Assembly: GCA_963824415.1 (NCBI GenBank)
Contig: CAWGPM010000002.1
Coordinates: forward strand, 744,001-808,000
From: JABDQA01 sp963824415
Lineage (GTDB): Bacteria > Desulfobacterota > Desulfobulbia > Desulfobulbales > Desulfocapsaceae
Length of the DNA stretch: 64,000 nt
Reading direction: 5' to 3'
Shown here one piece after another: positions 24,491 to 33,594 of this stretch. Each line of letters opens with the position of its first letter. Position 1 is the stretch's first letter. The position numbers and the translations under genes were made by a program. The notes under the pieces were generated by a model. The model was not told where the DNA came from. It did no database searches and saw nothing but the letters and a program-made list of their open reading frames with translations.

Positions 24491-25098
24491 ATAAATAGAT
24501 AGGAAAAGAAGCGGAAGGGCTGAAGGGAGTCAGCCCTTCCAACAGCTAGAAAGGGGTTGATATGGCAGAATATTTAATTTCTAGCTGAAATAAAATTTAT
24601 GCAGCGCTAAAAACTTGCACCCATGAAAATTCAGCCTTCTCAGGTGCTGGAAAAACTCCTCTTCTCGGCCAGTGTGGTACTGGAACTAACGGATGTGTGC
24701 ATGTTCCCGATGAGTTCTGAGTGTTGCAGTTCCAGCAGCCAATGCAGCAATCATTGAACTCTGGTAAGACCAGAGTCTCATTTACTAAAAATAGAATACA
24801 TTTTTCCAGGTGTCAACGTAAAAATGTTACTTTATAACAGTACAGGGTAAGGTTTTTCAAAATACAAATGTTTAGATTCTATATAGTTAACAATTAAATG
24901 CTGCATTGTTAATTCTGGTCACCCAATCATCTTGGCCTACGTATTGCCTATAATTTCCTGCACAAAAGCTTCACACCTCAGATCTCTGGTCTGCCCAGAT
25001 ATTTAAACGTATTTTTTCCCTTGACATAGGTTTTAAAATTGGTGATCATGCGACGGTAGCGTATATATTATAAATTATAAAATGTACAGGAGGAGCAC
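24491..25098. other. Intergenic region upstream of the TRAP operon
   Basis: About 600 bases, AT-rich. Two hairpins stand next to each other at 24513-24540 and 24543-24587. The last 80 bases hold TTGACA (25021) and a long TATA-rich stretch, a plausible promoter for the TRAP operon, although the -10 choice is ambiguous. AGGAGG precedes the dctP start. No gene is seen. Confidence 0.5.
24513..24587. repeat. Two adjacent perfect inverted repeats
   Basis: First: GGAAGGGCTG (24513-24522), 8-base loop, CAGCCCTTCC (24531-24540). Second: CAGCTAGAAA (24543-24552), 25-base loop, TTTCTAGCTG (24578-24587). Both have 10-bp perfect arms and are separated by two bases. No U-tract follows the first, and no gene ends nearby in the right direction. 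Confidence 0.6.
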
Positions 25099-26148
25099 AT
25101 GAAGAACAGAATCGGTATTTTCTTGTTAATTACGTTGGTGGGTGTAGCGCTCTTGACAGGGCCTAATGAAGGTCAGGCAGCCAGCGATCAAAAGGTTATC
25201 AAATGGAAACTCCAATCCTGGGCGCCTGCCGGTGATGCAACCTATGAGGCAGCCGTCAATTTTGCAAAACTTGTCAAAGAAGCCTCCGACGGCCGTTTGA
25301 TTATTACTCCTTTTAATGCGGGTGCCATTATCCCGGCCGGAAAAGAATTTGATTCGGTGCTTTCGGGTTCGGTTGAAGCCATTCACGGAGCCCCGGGTTG
25401 GTCGCTTGGCTATTTCCCAGCCGCTATATTCTATAACAACACGGTCGGCGGCTTAACTGCCAATCAGCAGAGAATGTGGCTCGAGTACGAAGGTCTCGAA
25501 CTTGCCCGGAAGAATTACTCGAAACTGGGCGCTTTTTATGTCGGACCATTGACCCCGCATAATGCAGAGGTATTTGCACACAGCACTAAAGAACTCAACA
25601 GTGTTGAAGATCTCAAAGGTTTCAAGGTGCGGATGGGTTCAGCAGCGCTTAACGAAATCTTCGCGCGGATGGGTGCTGCCCCGGTATTCATGCCGGGCGG
25701 TGAAGTCTACGAGGCGACACAACGAGGTGTTATCGATGGGTTTGAATATGTAACCCCTTCAGTTAACTGGGGAATGGGATTTCAGGAAGTTACCCCTTAT
25801 ATGTATCTTTCCACCTCCCGCGCTCCTACCGATGCCCAGGCGCTTTTCGTAAACCAGAAGGAATGGGACAAACTTCCGGCTGACCTTCAGGCAATCGTTA
25901 ACATGGCAACATATCTGGTCGCGGACCAATACTATGTGGAAGAAATCGTCCGAGATGCCGAGGCCCTGAAGAAATTTGAAGAATATGGAACGAAGATTTC
26001 CGCCGTACCTGCTGATATTGAAGCACTTCTTTACGAGACTGCCCAGGCTTATTACGAAGAGCAGGCGGCCTCAGATCCTGCTTTCAAGGAAATTTATGAT
26101 TCCGTGAAAAAATGGCAGGTCATCAGCAAACAATTCAACATCCAGTAA
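25099..26148 (+). CDS. TRAP transporter solute-binding protein DctP
   Basis: A 349-residue periplasmic binding protein with a Sec signal peptide (IFLLITLVGVALLTG, cleavage probably after GQA near residue 28). It shows the DctP-family pattern: KWKLQSWAPAGDATYEAAV, an arginine-containing ligand block LKGFKVRMGSAALNEIFARM, and VYEATQRGVIDGFEY. These proteins capture carboxylates, usually through that arginine, and hand them to the DctQM membrane part encoded downstream. A strong hairpin after the gene probably boosts its mRNA relative to dctQM. The neighbouring hydroxyacid dehydrogenase suggests a 2-hydroxy- or 2-oxoacid as ligand. Confidence 0.93.
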   Translation: MKNRIGIFLLITLVGVALLTGPNEGQAASDQKVIKWKLQSWAPAGDATYEAAVNFAKLVKEASDGRLIITPFNAGAIIPAGKEFDSVLSGSVEAIHGAPGWSLGYFPAAIFYNNTVGGLTANQQRMWLEYEGLELARKNYSKLGAFYVGPLTPHNAEVFAHSTKELNSVEDLKGFKVRMGSAALNEIFARMGAAPVFMPGGEVYEATQRGVIDGFEYVTPSVNWGMGFQEVTPYMYLSTSRAPTDAQALFVNQKEWDKLPADLQAIVNMATYLVADQYYVEEIVRDAEALKKFEEYGTKISAVPADIEALLYETAQAYYEEQAASDPAFKEIYDSVKKWQVISKQFNIQ

Positions 26149-26159
26149 TCTGTAATCCT

Positions 26160-26197
26160 GATGGTGCCGCGGCGGACTACCGTGTCGCGGCACCATC
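26160..26197 (+). terminator. Intercistronic hairpin between dctP and dctQ
   Basis: GATGGTGCCGCG, 14-base loop, CGCGGCACCATC: a perfect 12-bp stem with no U-tract, in the 67-base gap between the binding-protein and membrane-subunit genes. Such stems commonly protect the 5' cistron mRNA and reduce read-through, fitting the excess of binding protein needed. Confidence 0.75.
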
Positions 26198-26215
26198 ACT
26201 GAGGAGAAAAGCGCC

Positions 26216-26776
26216 ATGTTTTCATCGGCATTAAGGAAGGTCACCATAGCTATCGACAGGCTGAGTGAGGTTGTTGCATACTTCGTTAAATACCTGATCC
26301 TTGTGTTGATTTTCGTGCTTATTTACGAAGTTGCTGCCCGCTACATTTTCAACAAACCGACAATATGGGCTCTTGAAACGTCGCAGATGGTTTTTGGATC
26401 GATTGGCGCCCTGTGCTGGGGCTATACGCTGAAAATCGGCGGCCACGTTCGAGTCGATGTTTTCTATACGCTGCTGTCGGACCGGTGGAAAGCAATCATA
26501 GACGTGGCCATGACCTTCATTTTCCTTTTCCCGATCCAGTATATTCTGATTCACTCTGGAATAAAGTGGACGCTGTTCGCCTTGAAAACCGGGGAAAAAA
26601 TGGTCGATAGCAGCTGGCTTCCGCCTTCCTGGCCGTTTCGTCTGGTCTTAACTATCGGCTTTATCCTGTTTTTTATTCAAACGCTCTCAGAACTGGCTAA
26701 GAACATCTATCTCATCATAAAAGGTTCGAACCTTATCGAGGCGAAACCGAAATACGTCAAGGAAGGGCTGGTGTAA
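26216..26776 (+). CDS. TRAP transporter small membrane subunit DctQ
   Basis: A 186-residue protein with four membrane helices (about 20-45, 60-80, 95-120 and 140-165). The family motif region is visible: YIFNKPTIWALETSQMVFG and the GGHVRVDVFY block after helix 2. It partners with the large subunit DctM to form the sodium-driven TRAP transporter. Its stop is one base before the dctM start. GAGGAGAA precedes the ATG. Confidence 0.92.
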   Translation: MFSSALRKVTIAIDRLSEVVAYFVKYLILVLIFVLIYEVAARYIFNKPTIWALETSQMVFGSIGALCWGYTLKIGGHVRVDVFYTLLSDRWKAIIDVAMTFIFLFPIQYILIHSGIKWTLFALKTGEKMVDSSWLPPSWPFRLVLTIGFILFFIQTLSELAKNIYLIIKGSNLIEAKPKYVKEGLV

Positions 26777-26777
26777 T

Positions 26778-28112
26778 ATGGACATTTCGATGAGCCCGGA
26801 GTTTGTAACGATAGGGATGTTCCTGGTTCTGTTTTTGGGCGTGCTGACCGGTTTCCCGCTGGCCGCTCCGATCGGAGGAGCCGGTGTAATCTTCGGTTTC
26901 CTGATGTTCGGAGATACCGTCTTCGATATGGTCTATGCCAGGGTCTACGCCCAGTTGACCAACACCGGGTTTATGGCGGTCCCGCTCTTTGTTTTTATGG
27001 GCGGAATGCTCGAACGTTCCGGAATTGCCAAGAGAATGTACGAGAGTTTGTATGTCTGTTTCGGTAACTTCCGAGGTGGGCTTGCAATCGTCAGCATTTT
27101 GATAGGCACCATAATGGCTGCCTGTATCGGAGTAATCGCCGCTTCAATTTCAATGCTTACCCTTGTTGCCCTGCCGGTAATGATACAGCGCGGATATGAC
27201 AAAGGTTTGGCCACCGGGAGCATCTGTGCAGGCGGTACACTGGGTATTCTGATCCCACCGAGCATCATGCTTATCGTCTATGGTCCTGCGGCCTGGATCT
27301 CGGTTGGTAAGCTGTTCATGGCTGCTTTTGGACCGGGACTGATGCTGTCGGTTCTGTATATGATCTATATCGCCGTCAGATCCTTTCTGCAGCCATCGGT
27401 AGCACCCTCTGTAAGCACAGAAGAGCAGGGCAACTACACGACCTTTCAGAAACTCAAAATGGTGGTGATCTCACTGGTTCCCACCCTGCTTCTTATACTC
27501 TCTGTTCTGGGAGCAATTTACTCAGGAATTGCCGCTCCAACCGAAGCAGCAGCTGTCGGTGCGGTAGTATCGATCATATTGACGGCATGTTACGGACAGT
27601 TCAGCTGGAAAGACCTTATGGAGGTATCGCAGAGCACGATCAAGCTGACCTGCATGGTGTTGCTTATCGCGGCCTGTTCCACCGCCTTTGTCAGCGTTTT
27701 CCTGGCCGGTGGCGGGGGGCAAATAGTTGAGTCGTTTATCCTCGATTTTCCTGGCGGAAAATGGGCGGTCTTTACTGCTATCATGGCCATAACTTTTGTC
27801 TTGGGAGCCTTCATTGACTGGGTTGGCATTATTTTTGTGCTTGTCCCGATCCTCTCCCCGATCATCCCGAGACTCGGATTCGATCCATTGTGGTTTGCGA
27901 TGATGATCATCGTTAACCTGCAGATGTCGTTTCTGACCCCGCCGTTCGCCTATGCAATGTTCTTCCTCAAGGGTGCGGCCGACCCCGCCCTTGGCATCGA
28001 GACCAAGGACATCATCCGTGGAATGCTTCCCTTCGTCGGTATCGTTGCAGTTGGTCTGGTACTGCTCATTATCTTTCCACGGATCGTAACCTGGCTGCCA
28101 AGTACCATGTAG
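26778..28112 (+). CDS. TRAP transporter large membrane subunit DctM
   Basis: A 444-residue protein with about 12 hydrophobic segments. Typical motifs: GFPLAAPIGGAGVIFG near 26, the first hairpin NTGFMAVPLFVFMGGMLERS, LGILIPPSIMLIVYGPAAW and FIDWVGIIFVLVPILSPI. It is the ion-coupled transport channel of the TRAP system. The three genes are in the order dctP-dctQ-dctM with no other gene between them, and ridA follows 10 bases later, probably in the same transcript. Confidence 0.95.
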   Translation: MDISMSPEFVTIGMFLVLFLGVLTGFPLAAPIGGAGVIFGFLMFGDTVFDMVYARVYAQLTNTGFMAVPLFVFMGGMLERSGIAKRMYESLYVCFGNFRGGLAIVSILIGTIMAACIGVIAASISMLTLVALPVMIQRGYDKGLATGSICAGGTLGILIPPSIMLIVYGPAAWISVGKLFMAAFGPGLMLSVLYMIYIAVRSFLQPSVAPSVSTEEQGNYTTFQKLKMVVISLVPTLLLILSVLGAIYSGIAAPTEAAAVGAVVSIILTACYGQFSWKDLMEVSQSTIKLTCMVLLIAACSTAFVSVFLAGGGGQIVESFILDFPGGKWAVFTAIMAITFVLGAFIDWVGIIFVLVPILSPIIPRLGFDPLWFAMMIIVNLQMSFLTPPFAYAMFFLKGAADPALGIETKDIIRGMLPFVGIVAVGLVLLIIFPRIVTWLPSTM

Positions 28113-28122
28113 GAGTGAAACG

Positions 28123-28497
28123 ATGAAGCAAATAGTAACTGATAACGCACCTGCAGCTTTTGGACCCTTCTCACAAGCCATGGCAGCCAACGGTTTGATA
28201 TTTACTTCCGGCGCGTTGCCTCTTGCCCCTGAAACAGGTGCGCTGGTCGATGGCGGAATTGAGAAACAGACGCATCAGACCTTGAAAAACCTGCAAGCCG
28301 TTGTAGAAGCAGCCGGGGCATCAATGGAAAAGATCGTCCAGGTCGTGATTTATCTTACCGATATGAACGATTTTCATAAAATGAATGAAGTGTATGCATC
28401 CTATTTCGATGAGCATTTTCCGGCCAGAGCGACGGTTGGTGTTGCTGCCTTAGCAAAAGGAGCGTTGGTGGAAATACAGGCTATAGCAGCAGTTTGA
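28123..28497 (+). CDS. RidA family enamine/imine deaminase
   Basis: A 124-residue RidA/YjgF protein: PAAFGPFSQAMAANGLIFTS at the start, a central QTLKNLQAVVEAAGASMEKI, and the active-site region PARATVGVAALAKGALVEI, where the Arg binds carboxylates. RidA proteins hydrolyse reactive 2-aminoacrylate-type enamines to 2-oxoacids. Being 10 bases after dctM, it is likely part of the transport and catabolic operon and may clean up intermediates made from the imported substrate. Confidence 0.93.
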   Translation: MKQIVTDNAPAAFGPFSQAMAANGLIFTSGALPLAPETGALVDGGIEKQTHQTLKNLQAVVEAAGASMEKIVQVVIYLTDMNDFHKMNEVYASYFDEHFPARATVGVAALAKGALVEIQAIAAV

Positions 28498-28700
28498 ACG
28501 CGCAATTCTAGAGGTGATGTCCCTGATTTTATTCCCTGCGGTTTGGCAAAGATACCTTTTCCAGTTTTCTTACTAGTGATTATAATGCTATGTATAACCG
28601 CTCTTTAGCATTAATGAAGAATTCATTGATTTTTTTGCCATGAAGATCGATGCAGAGATTCTAGAAACGAAACCCAAGGAAGAAAGGAAGACCTTCACAG

Positions 28701-29336
28701 ATGGAATTCAAGAGCTTGAATGAAGCAGCTTACTCGATCATCCGAGAGAAGATTTTGCATGGGGGATTCGAACTCGGCAGCCGAATAAGGGAAGATGCCC
28801 TTGCTGAAGAGATTTCGATAAGTCGTACACCGGTCAGAGAAGCAATCAACCGATTGGTCGCAGATGGAATTATAATCAAGAAATCTCAGCGGGGTCTGTA
28901 TCTTATTGACCCAGATCCCGAGCAGATAAAGGACAATATTGATATCCGAATTTCCCTGGAAAAATTGGCGGTTGAGAAATGTATTGAACGTTCGACAGAT
29001 GAGGATATTGCAGCAATTAGCAATTCAGTAAAGGAGTTTGAAAAAGCGCTTAAACAAAAAGACTACGAGGCTTGTAACAAACTTGATGGTGAGTTGCATT
29101 TTCTGATCGCTCAAATGTCTAAAAACATTCACTTAATGAGTTTGTTGAACGGATTATCGGCTTTTTTTCAGTTGGTCCGAAACGAAGAGAAGAAAAGTCA
29201 TCCTGAAAAAAAGAATAAATGTACACTCAAGGAACATCGGCGTATTGCCAAGGCCATTGAAAACCGTGATATTTCAGCAGCAAAAGAGGCCGTGGAAGCC
29301 AATATCCAAACAATGCGCACCAACCTTTTCAATTAG
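28701..29336 (+). CDS. GntR/FadR (FCD) family transcriptional regulator
   Basis: A 211-residue regulator. The N-terminal winged helix (about 8-70) includes LREDALAEEISISRTPVREA-type sequence (here GSRIREDALAEEI and RTPVREAINRLVADGII). The C-terminal FCD domain (about 80-205) is all-helical, with metal-ligand candidates in LDGELHFLIAQMS and KEHRRIAKAIENRD. FCD regulators sense organic acids and control nearby catabolic genes, so the TRAP-ridA genes upstream and the flavocytochrome gene downstream are the obvious targets. GGAAG precedes the ATG. Confidence 0.92.
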   Translation: MEFKSLNEAAYSIIREKILHGGFELGSRIREDALAEEISISRTPVREAINRLVADGIIIKKSQRGLYLIDPDPEQIKDNIDIRISLEKLAVEKCIERSTDEDIAAISNSVKEFEKALKQKDYEACNKLDGELHFLIAQMSKNIHLMSLLNGLSAFFQLVRNEEKKSHPEKKNKCTLKEHRRIAKAIENRDISAAKEAVEANIQTMRTNLFN

Positions 29337-29660
29337 AGCATCTCCCATAAGGCAGCCGGCAGCCTGATAACCAGTGCGGCCACTACTCCCCAACTGATCA
29401 AATTTGATAAAAACCGTAATCCTGGTATCCAGGGCGGGGGATTCAGGTGAGCGAAGAAGCATCTGACCAACATCCACCTGATGAATAATGGCAGTCGCAG
29501 GCTGGCAGCATTTGTTGTGGTATTCTGCCAGGCAGGCCAACAGGTTTTTATCACCGGTATTGAGATCTGGGGAAAATCTTCGTATCATAATGATTTTCAA
29601 CCAACCAGATTGAGGTCTCCCTTGTCGTTCATAAGGTAAAAAAAGCTGAGGGGTTCTACA
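29337..29660. other. Intergenic region upstream of the flavocytochrome gene
   Basis: About 320 bases. An open frame of about 140 codons runs across it on the minus strand, but the product is unrecognised and overlaps both neighbours, so I do not call it a gene. GAGGGG is the ribosome site of the next gene. No hairpin or repeat stands out. Confidence 0.4.
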
Positions 29661-31184
29661 ATGCAAAAGATCACAATGCAGGAAGTTGAACGTCACCATA
29701 CTCCTGAAGACTGCTGGGTTGTAATAAACGGCAAGGTTTACGATTTATCGGCCTTTCAGAAGGGACACCCCGGAGGATCCAAAATAATCACGGATAACGC
29801 GGGAAAAGACGTGTCCAACCTGTTCAATGATGTGCACCCGAAAGATATTGTCCAACGACTCCTCTCGCCTGAAGCCTGTGTCGGGGTTCTCGATGAGACA
29901 ACTCTCGACCCGGAAAAGCATGTCGTCGCTGCTGAAAAAAAAGCTCCTCCCAGAGGCCTGGGGCAGACATCTGCATCAGGTGCAACCAGGGATCAGCAGG
30001 CTCAAGCGTGGGTAAAACCGCCAATTGACACGATGTTGAACACCTTTGATTTTGAGAACGTCGCCGCCCGCACGATGACGGAGGAAGGCTGGGGCTATTA
30101 CTCGTCAGGGGCCGACGATGAAATCACGCTTCGCGAAAACCATACCGCTTTTCAGCGCATCTGGTTCAAGCCGCGCATTCTGGTCAATGTAAAAAACATT
30201 GATATGACGACCTCCATACTTGGGGTGACATCTTCTCTTCCCCTGTATCTCTCTGCAACGGCATTGGGCAAGCTGGCTGATGACGATGGTGAACTGGCTA
30301 TTTCGCGCGCGGCGGCCAGGAGTGATTTAATCTACATGCTGCCCACTTTATCCTCCTATACCTTGGATGAAATGCTGGAAGTCCGCCAACCAGGTCAGGT
30401 GCAATTCGCCCAGTTGTATGTAAATGCACAAAGGGAACGTACCAGAGAATATGTCCAGCGGCTGGAGGACGGTGGCGCCAGAGCATTATTTGTAACCGTT
30501 GACGCACCCCAGCTGGGGCGCCGTGAAAAAGATATGCGAAATAAATTTACCAAAAGCGCCGATGTGCAAAAAGGTGTGGAGGTCAACCGCAGTGAGGGCG
30601 TCGCCAGGGCTATCAGTGAATTTATCGACCCGAGCTTATGCTGGGACGATATCACCTGGCTTAAGACCATCACGAACCTGCCTATTATCCTGAAAGGTGT
30701 TGGCTGCGGACTGGACACTGTCATGGCCTACAAAATGGGGTGCAGAGGCGCTGTTCTATCGAATCATGGAGGTCGACAACTGGATACCGCCAGGTCTGGA
30801 ATTGAAATATTACCGGAAGCAGTTGGCGCGCTCAATACACATGACTCCAACTGGCGGTCGCGTTTTGAAGTGTATGTGGATGGTGGTATTCGACGCGGCA
30901 GTGATATCTTTAAAGCCCTGGCTCTGGGCGCAACTGCGGTTGGCATCGGGCGCCCGGTTCTCTATAGCCTTGCAGCTTATGGCCAGCCTGGAGTTGAAAG
31001 AATGTGCTCTCTTTTCAAAGACGAATTGACCATGGTGATGCGCCTGATGGGTACCCCGACGATTGCAGATATTACAGAAGATCATGTACTCTACAGTAAT
31101 TTAATGACCCATGTGCCAGCCCAGGCTCGTGATCATCTTCAACTTGACACCTATGAACCGCTGAGACCAGCCACAAAAATGTAA
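29661..31184 (+). CDS. Flavocytochrome b2-like 2-hydroxyacid dehydrogenase (cytochrome b5 + FMN domains)
   Basis: A 507-residue fusion. Residues 1-75 form a cytochrome b5 domain with both heme histidines: H36 in KGHPGGSK and H59 in FNDVHPKD. A linker to about 125 leads to an FMN-dependent alpha-hydroxyacid dehydrogenase domain: LYLSATALGKLADDDGEL, PLIILKG-like NLPIILKGVGC with the FMN lysine, catalytic SNHGGRQLDTA with the active-site His, and YVDGGIRRGSDIFKALALGA. The domain order is that of yeast flavocytochrome b2 (L-lactate:cytochrome c oxidoreductase). It has no signal peptide, so it probably works in the cytoplasm, oxidising lactate or another 2-hydroxyacid imported by the adjacent TRAP system. 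Confidence 0.9.
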   Translation: MQKITMQEVERHHTPEDCWVVINGKVYDLSAFQKGHPGGSKIITDNAGKDVSNLFNDVHPKDIVQRLLSPEACVGVLDETTLDPEKHVVAAEKKAPPRGLGQTSASGATRDQQAQAWVKPPIDTMLNTFDFENVAARTMTEEGWGYYSSGADDEITLRENHTAFQRIWFKPRILVNVKNIDMTTSILGVTSSLPLYLSATALGKLADDDGELAISRAAARSDLIYMLPTLSSYTLDEMLEVRQPGQVQFAQLYVNAQRERTREYVQRLEDGGARALFVTVDAPQLGRREKDMRNKFTKSADVQKGVEVNRSEGVARAISEFIDPSLCWDDITWLKTITNLPIILKGVGCGLDTVMAYKMGCRGAVLSNHGGRQLDTARSGIEILPEAVGALNTHDSNWRSRFEVYVDGGIRRGSDIFKALALGATAVGIGRPVLYSLAAYGQPGVERMCSLFKDELTMVMRLMGTPTIADITEDHVLYSNLMTHVPAQARDHLQLDTYEPLRPATKM

Positions 31185-31210
31185 AATCAAACAGTAAGAG
31201 GCCTGGAGAA

Positions 31211-31594
31211 ATGCAGACAATTATATTAAAAGCCAAAGAAATCGGAGAAATAAAAGCAAAATTGGCAACAGGTGCTGCCCCCAAAACATGTGCAAAATTC
31301 TGGGAAGCTCTCCCCCTGGAGGTCAATTTATCCACCTGGGGAGATGAGCTGTATGGGACTATTCCAGTAGATATCGATCCAGAAAACCCACGTGAAGAAT
31401 TTGAGGTTGGCGATATTGCCTACTGGTTGCAGGGTTCAGGGTTCTGTATACTGTATGGCCGCACACCAGCCAGCACCAGCGACAAACCCCGCTTGATTTC
31501 GCCCGGTAATCACCTTGCAAAGATCGAAGGTGATGTCAGTATTTTTAAAGGTTTAAGGGGATTAGTGCTGACCATTGAACAGGGGGAAGGATAA
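31211..31594 (+). CDS. Cyclophilin-like fold protein (TM1367/DUF3830-type)
   Basis: A 127-residue protein of the small bacterial cyclophilin-like group. It starts with IILKAKEIGEIKAKLATGAA, followed by PKTCAKFWEALPLEVNLSTWGDELYG-type sequence (here split: PKTCAKFWEALP, WGDELYGTIP), then VGDIAYWLQGSGFCILYGRT and LAKIEGDVSIF. Eukaryotic-type prolyl isomerase residues are not evident. In other genomes such genes sit with organic-acid or amide catabolism operons, which fits the TRAP/flavocytochrome context. Its function is unknown. GGAGA is six bases before the ATG. Confidence 0.75.
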   Translation: MQTIILKAKEIGEIKAKLATGAAPKTCAKFWEALPLEVNLSTWGDELYGTIPVDIDPENPREEFEVGDIAYWLQGSGFCILYGRTPASTSDKPRLISPGNHLAKIEGDVSIFKGLRGLVLTIEQGEG

Positions 31595-31706
31595 CTTACG
31601 GCAGTGGTGAGTAATTGCATCTGTGCTTTCACCAAGACTGATAGTTCCCGCTGGTGCTCGATGGGCGCCTCAGCTGCAGCGCCGACTTCCACTATCAGGT
31701 TTTGGC

Positions 31707-32927
31707 TCAGCCGCCAAAATCGTCGAAATGGATATTTTCGCTCTCCACGCCGAGGTTGTCGAGCATTTCCTGCACGGACTTGAGCATCATCGGCGGTCCG
31801 CAGACGTAATAGTGAACATCTTCGGGTGCGGGGTGATTTTTTAAATACTCATCGTAAAGAACCTGGTGAATGAAGCCGGTGTACCCATCCCAGTTGTCCT
31901 CCGGCTGCGGTTCGGAAAGGGCCAGATGAAAAGTGAAATTGTCGTTTTCTCTGGCGAGCTGCTCGAACTCTTCCTGGTAGAAGACCTCTTTCATCGAGCG
32001 GCCGCCGTACCAGTATGAGACTTTGCGCTTGGTTTTGCTGCTTTTGAAGAGGTCGAAGATATGACTGCGTAGCGGGGCCATGCCGGCTCCTCCGCCGATA
32101 TAGACCATCTCTTCATTGCCTTCCTCGATCAGAAAATCACCGAACGGTCCGGAGATGGTCACCTCGTCGCCTGGCTTGAGGTTGAAAATATAAGACGATG
32201 CCTGTCCGGGAGGTGCAGCGGGCTGGCCGGGCGGCGGGCTGGCAATTCGCACATTGAGCTTGATGATGCCGCGCTCTTCGGGATAGTTGGCCATGGAGTA
32301 GGCCCGTGTCACCGGTATGTAAACGTGGGATTTGAACTGGAACATCTTGAACTTGCGCCAGTCGCCGAGAAAGCGTCCGTCGATGTCGAAGCTCTGGTAG
32401 TCCAGTTCATGGGGCGGCACCTCGATCTGGATGTAGCCGCCGGCCTTGAAATCCACATTCTCTCCTTCGGGAAGTTTCAGCACCAGCTCCTTGATGAAGG
32501 TCGCCACGTTTTCATTGGAGGCCACCGTGCATTGCCATTTACGGGTCTCGAGCATCTCCGGCGGCACCTCGATCTTCAGGTTCCGCTTGACCGGAACCTG
32601 GCAGGCCAGCCGATAGCCTTCTTTGGCTTCGCGCCGGGTAATGGCCGATTCTTCGGTGGGCAGGATAGAGCCGCCGCCTTCGTTGACGATGCAGCGGCAC
32701 TGGGCGCAACTGCCGCCGCCGCCGCAGGCTGAGGAGAGAAAAATGCCCTGATCGGCAAGCGCCGTCAGCAGCTTGCCGCCCGGCTTGGTGACCAGTTCCT
32801 TGTTCTCGTTGATCTCAATGGTCAGGTCGCCGTCGGGCAGCAGGGCCTTTTTGGTGAAAACGATCAGGGTAACCAGAACGAACTGGATACTCAGAAAAAT
32901 CGATACGCCAAGGGCTATCTCGTTCAT
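31707..32927 (-). CDS. nqrF: Na+-translocating NADH:quinone reductase subunit F
   Basis: A 406-residue electron-input subunit. One N-terminal membrane helix (SIFLSIQFVLVTLIVF) is followed by a plant-type 2Fe-2S ferredoxin domain (about 35-130) with the C-x5-C-x2-C cluster motif in SACGGGGSCAQCRC and a fourth Cys in LACQVPV. The FAD-binding domain contains RAYSMANYPEE and the NAD-binding domain ends with YVCGPPMMLKSVQ. It oxidises NADH in the cytoplasm and passes electrons to the NqrBCDE core. It is the last gene of the operon. Confidence 0.96.
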   Translation of the reverse strand: MNEIALGVSIFLSIQFVLVTLIVFTKKALLPDGDLTIEINENKELVTKPGGKLLTALADQGIFLSSACGGGGSCAQCRCIVNEGGGSILPTEESAITRREAKEGYRLACQVPVKRNLKIEVPPEMLETRKWQCTVASNENVATFIKELVLKLPEGENVDFKAGGYIQIEVPPHELDYQSFDIDGRFLGDWRKFKMFQFKSHVYIPVTRAYSMANYPEERGIIKLNVRIASPPPGQPAAPPGQASSYIFNLKPGDEVTISGPFGDFLIEEGNEEMVYIGGGAGMAPLRSHIFDLFKSSKTKRKVSYWYGGRSMKEVFYQEEFEQLARENDNFTFHLALSEPQPEDNWDGYTGFIHQVLYDEYLKNHPAPEDVHYYVCGPPMMLKSVQEMLDNLGVESENIHFDDFGG

Positions 32928-32988
32928 CCGTTATGCTCCGTACCAGAAATCATCGCCAAGTCGTGTTCGAAGGCAATCATCGATCAAC

Positions 32989-33594
32989 TCAGAGGCTCAT
33001 GCCTGCAAGCCCCATGAAGGCCATGGCCATCAGGCCTGCAGTGATAAAGGTCATGCCCAGGCCGCGCAGTCCTTTGGGCGGATGTGCGTATTCGCATTTT
33101 TCCCTGATCCCGGCCAGGAGGACCACGGCCATTAAAAAGCCGGCCCCCGCCCCGAAACCGTAAGCCGCACTCTCCAGAAAATTATAATCGCGTTCGACCA
33201 TGAACAGTGAGGCTCCCAGGATGGCACAGTTAACGGTGAGCAGCGGTAAAAAGATGCCCAGCGCGTTGTAGAGCGCGGGAACAAACCTATCCAGCACCAT
33301 CTCGAGAATCTGCACGACCGCGGCAATGGTGGCGATATAGATCAACAGGCCGAGAAAGGTGAGGTCTATACTGGGTTGACCGAGCCAGTCGAGGGCGCCC
33401 GGCTTAAGCAGCTGGTTGAGCAGCAGGTTGTTGATCGGTACCGTGATTGCGGTGAGCACCAGCACGGCCAGGCCGAGTCCGAGCGCGGCTTTGACCTGCT
33501 TGGAAATAGCCAGAAACGTACACATCCCCAGGAAAAAACTGAGCGGCAGATTCTCGATAAAGACCGAGCGGAAGATAATATCGAGATAGTGCAT
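32989..33594 (-). CDS. nqrE: Na+-NQR subunit E
   Basis: A 201-residue integral membrane protein with six hydrophobic helices, paralogous to NqrD. FLGMCTFLAISKQVKAALGL near 25 carries a conserved Cys of the NqrD/E iron site, and NCAILGASLFMVERD near 115 the other. It is involved in sodium translocation and electron transfer between NqrF and NqrC. The start abuts the nqrD stop. Confidence 0.95.
   Translation of the reverse strand: MHYLDIIFRSVFIENLPLSFFLGMCTFLAISKQVKAALGLGLAVLVLTAITVPINNLLLNQLLKPGALDWLGQPSIDLTFLGLLIYIATIAAVVQILEMVLDRFVPALYNALGIFLPLLTVNCAILGASLFMVERDYNFLESAAYGFGAGAGFLMAVVLLAGIREKCEYAHPPKGLRGLGMTFITAGLMAMAFMGLAGMSL

Noticed and set aside
29274..29699. 141-codon minus-strand frame between the GntR and flavocytochrome genes
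   Set aside because: It overlaps both neighbours and resembles no family; no ribosome site was found.
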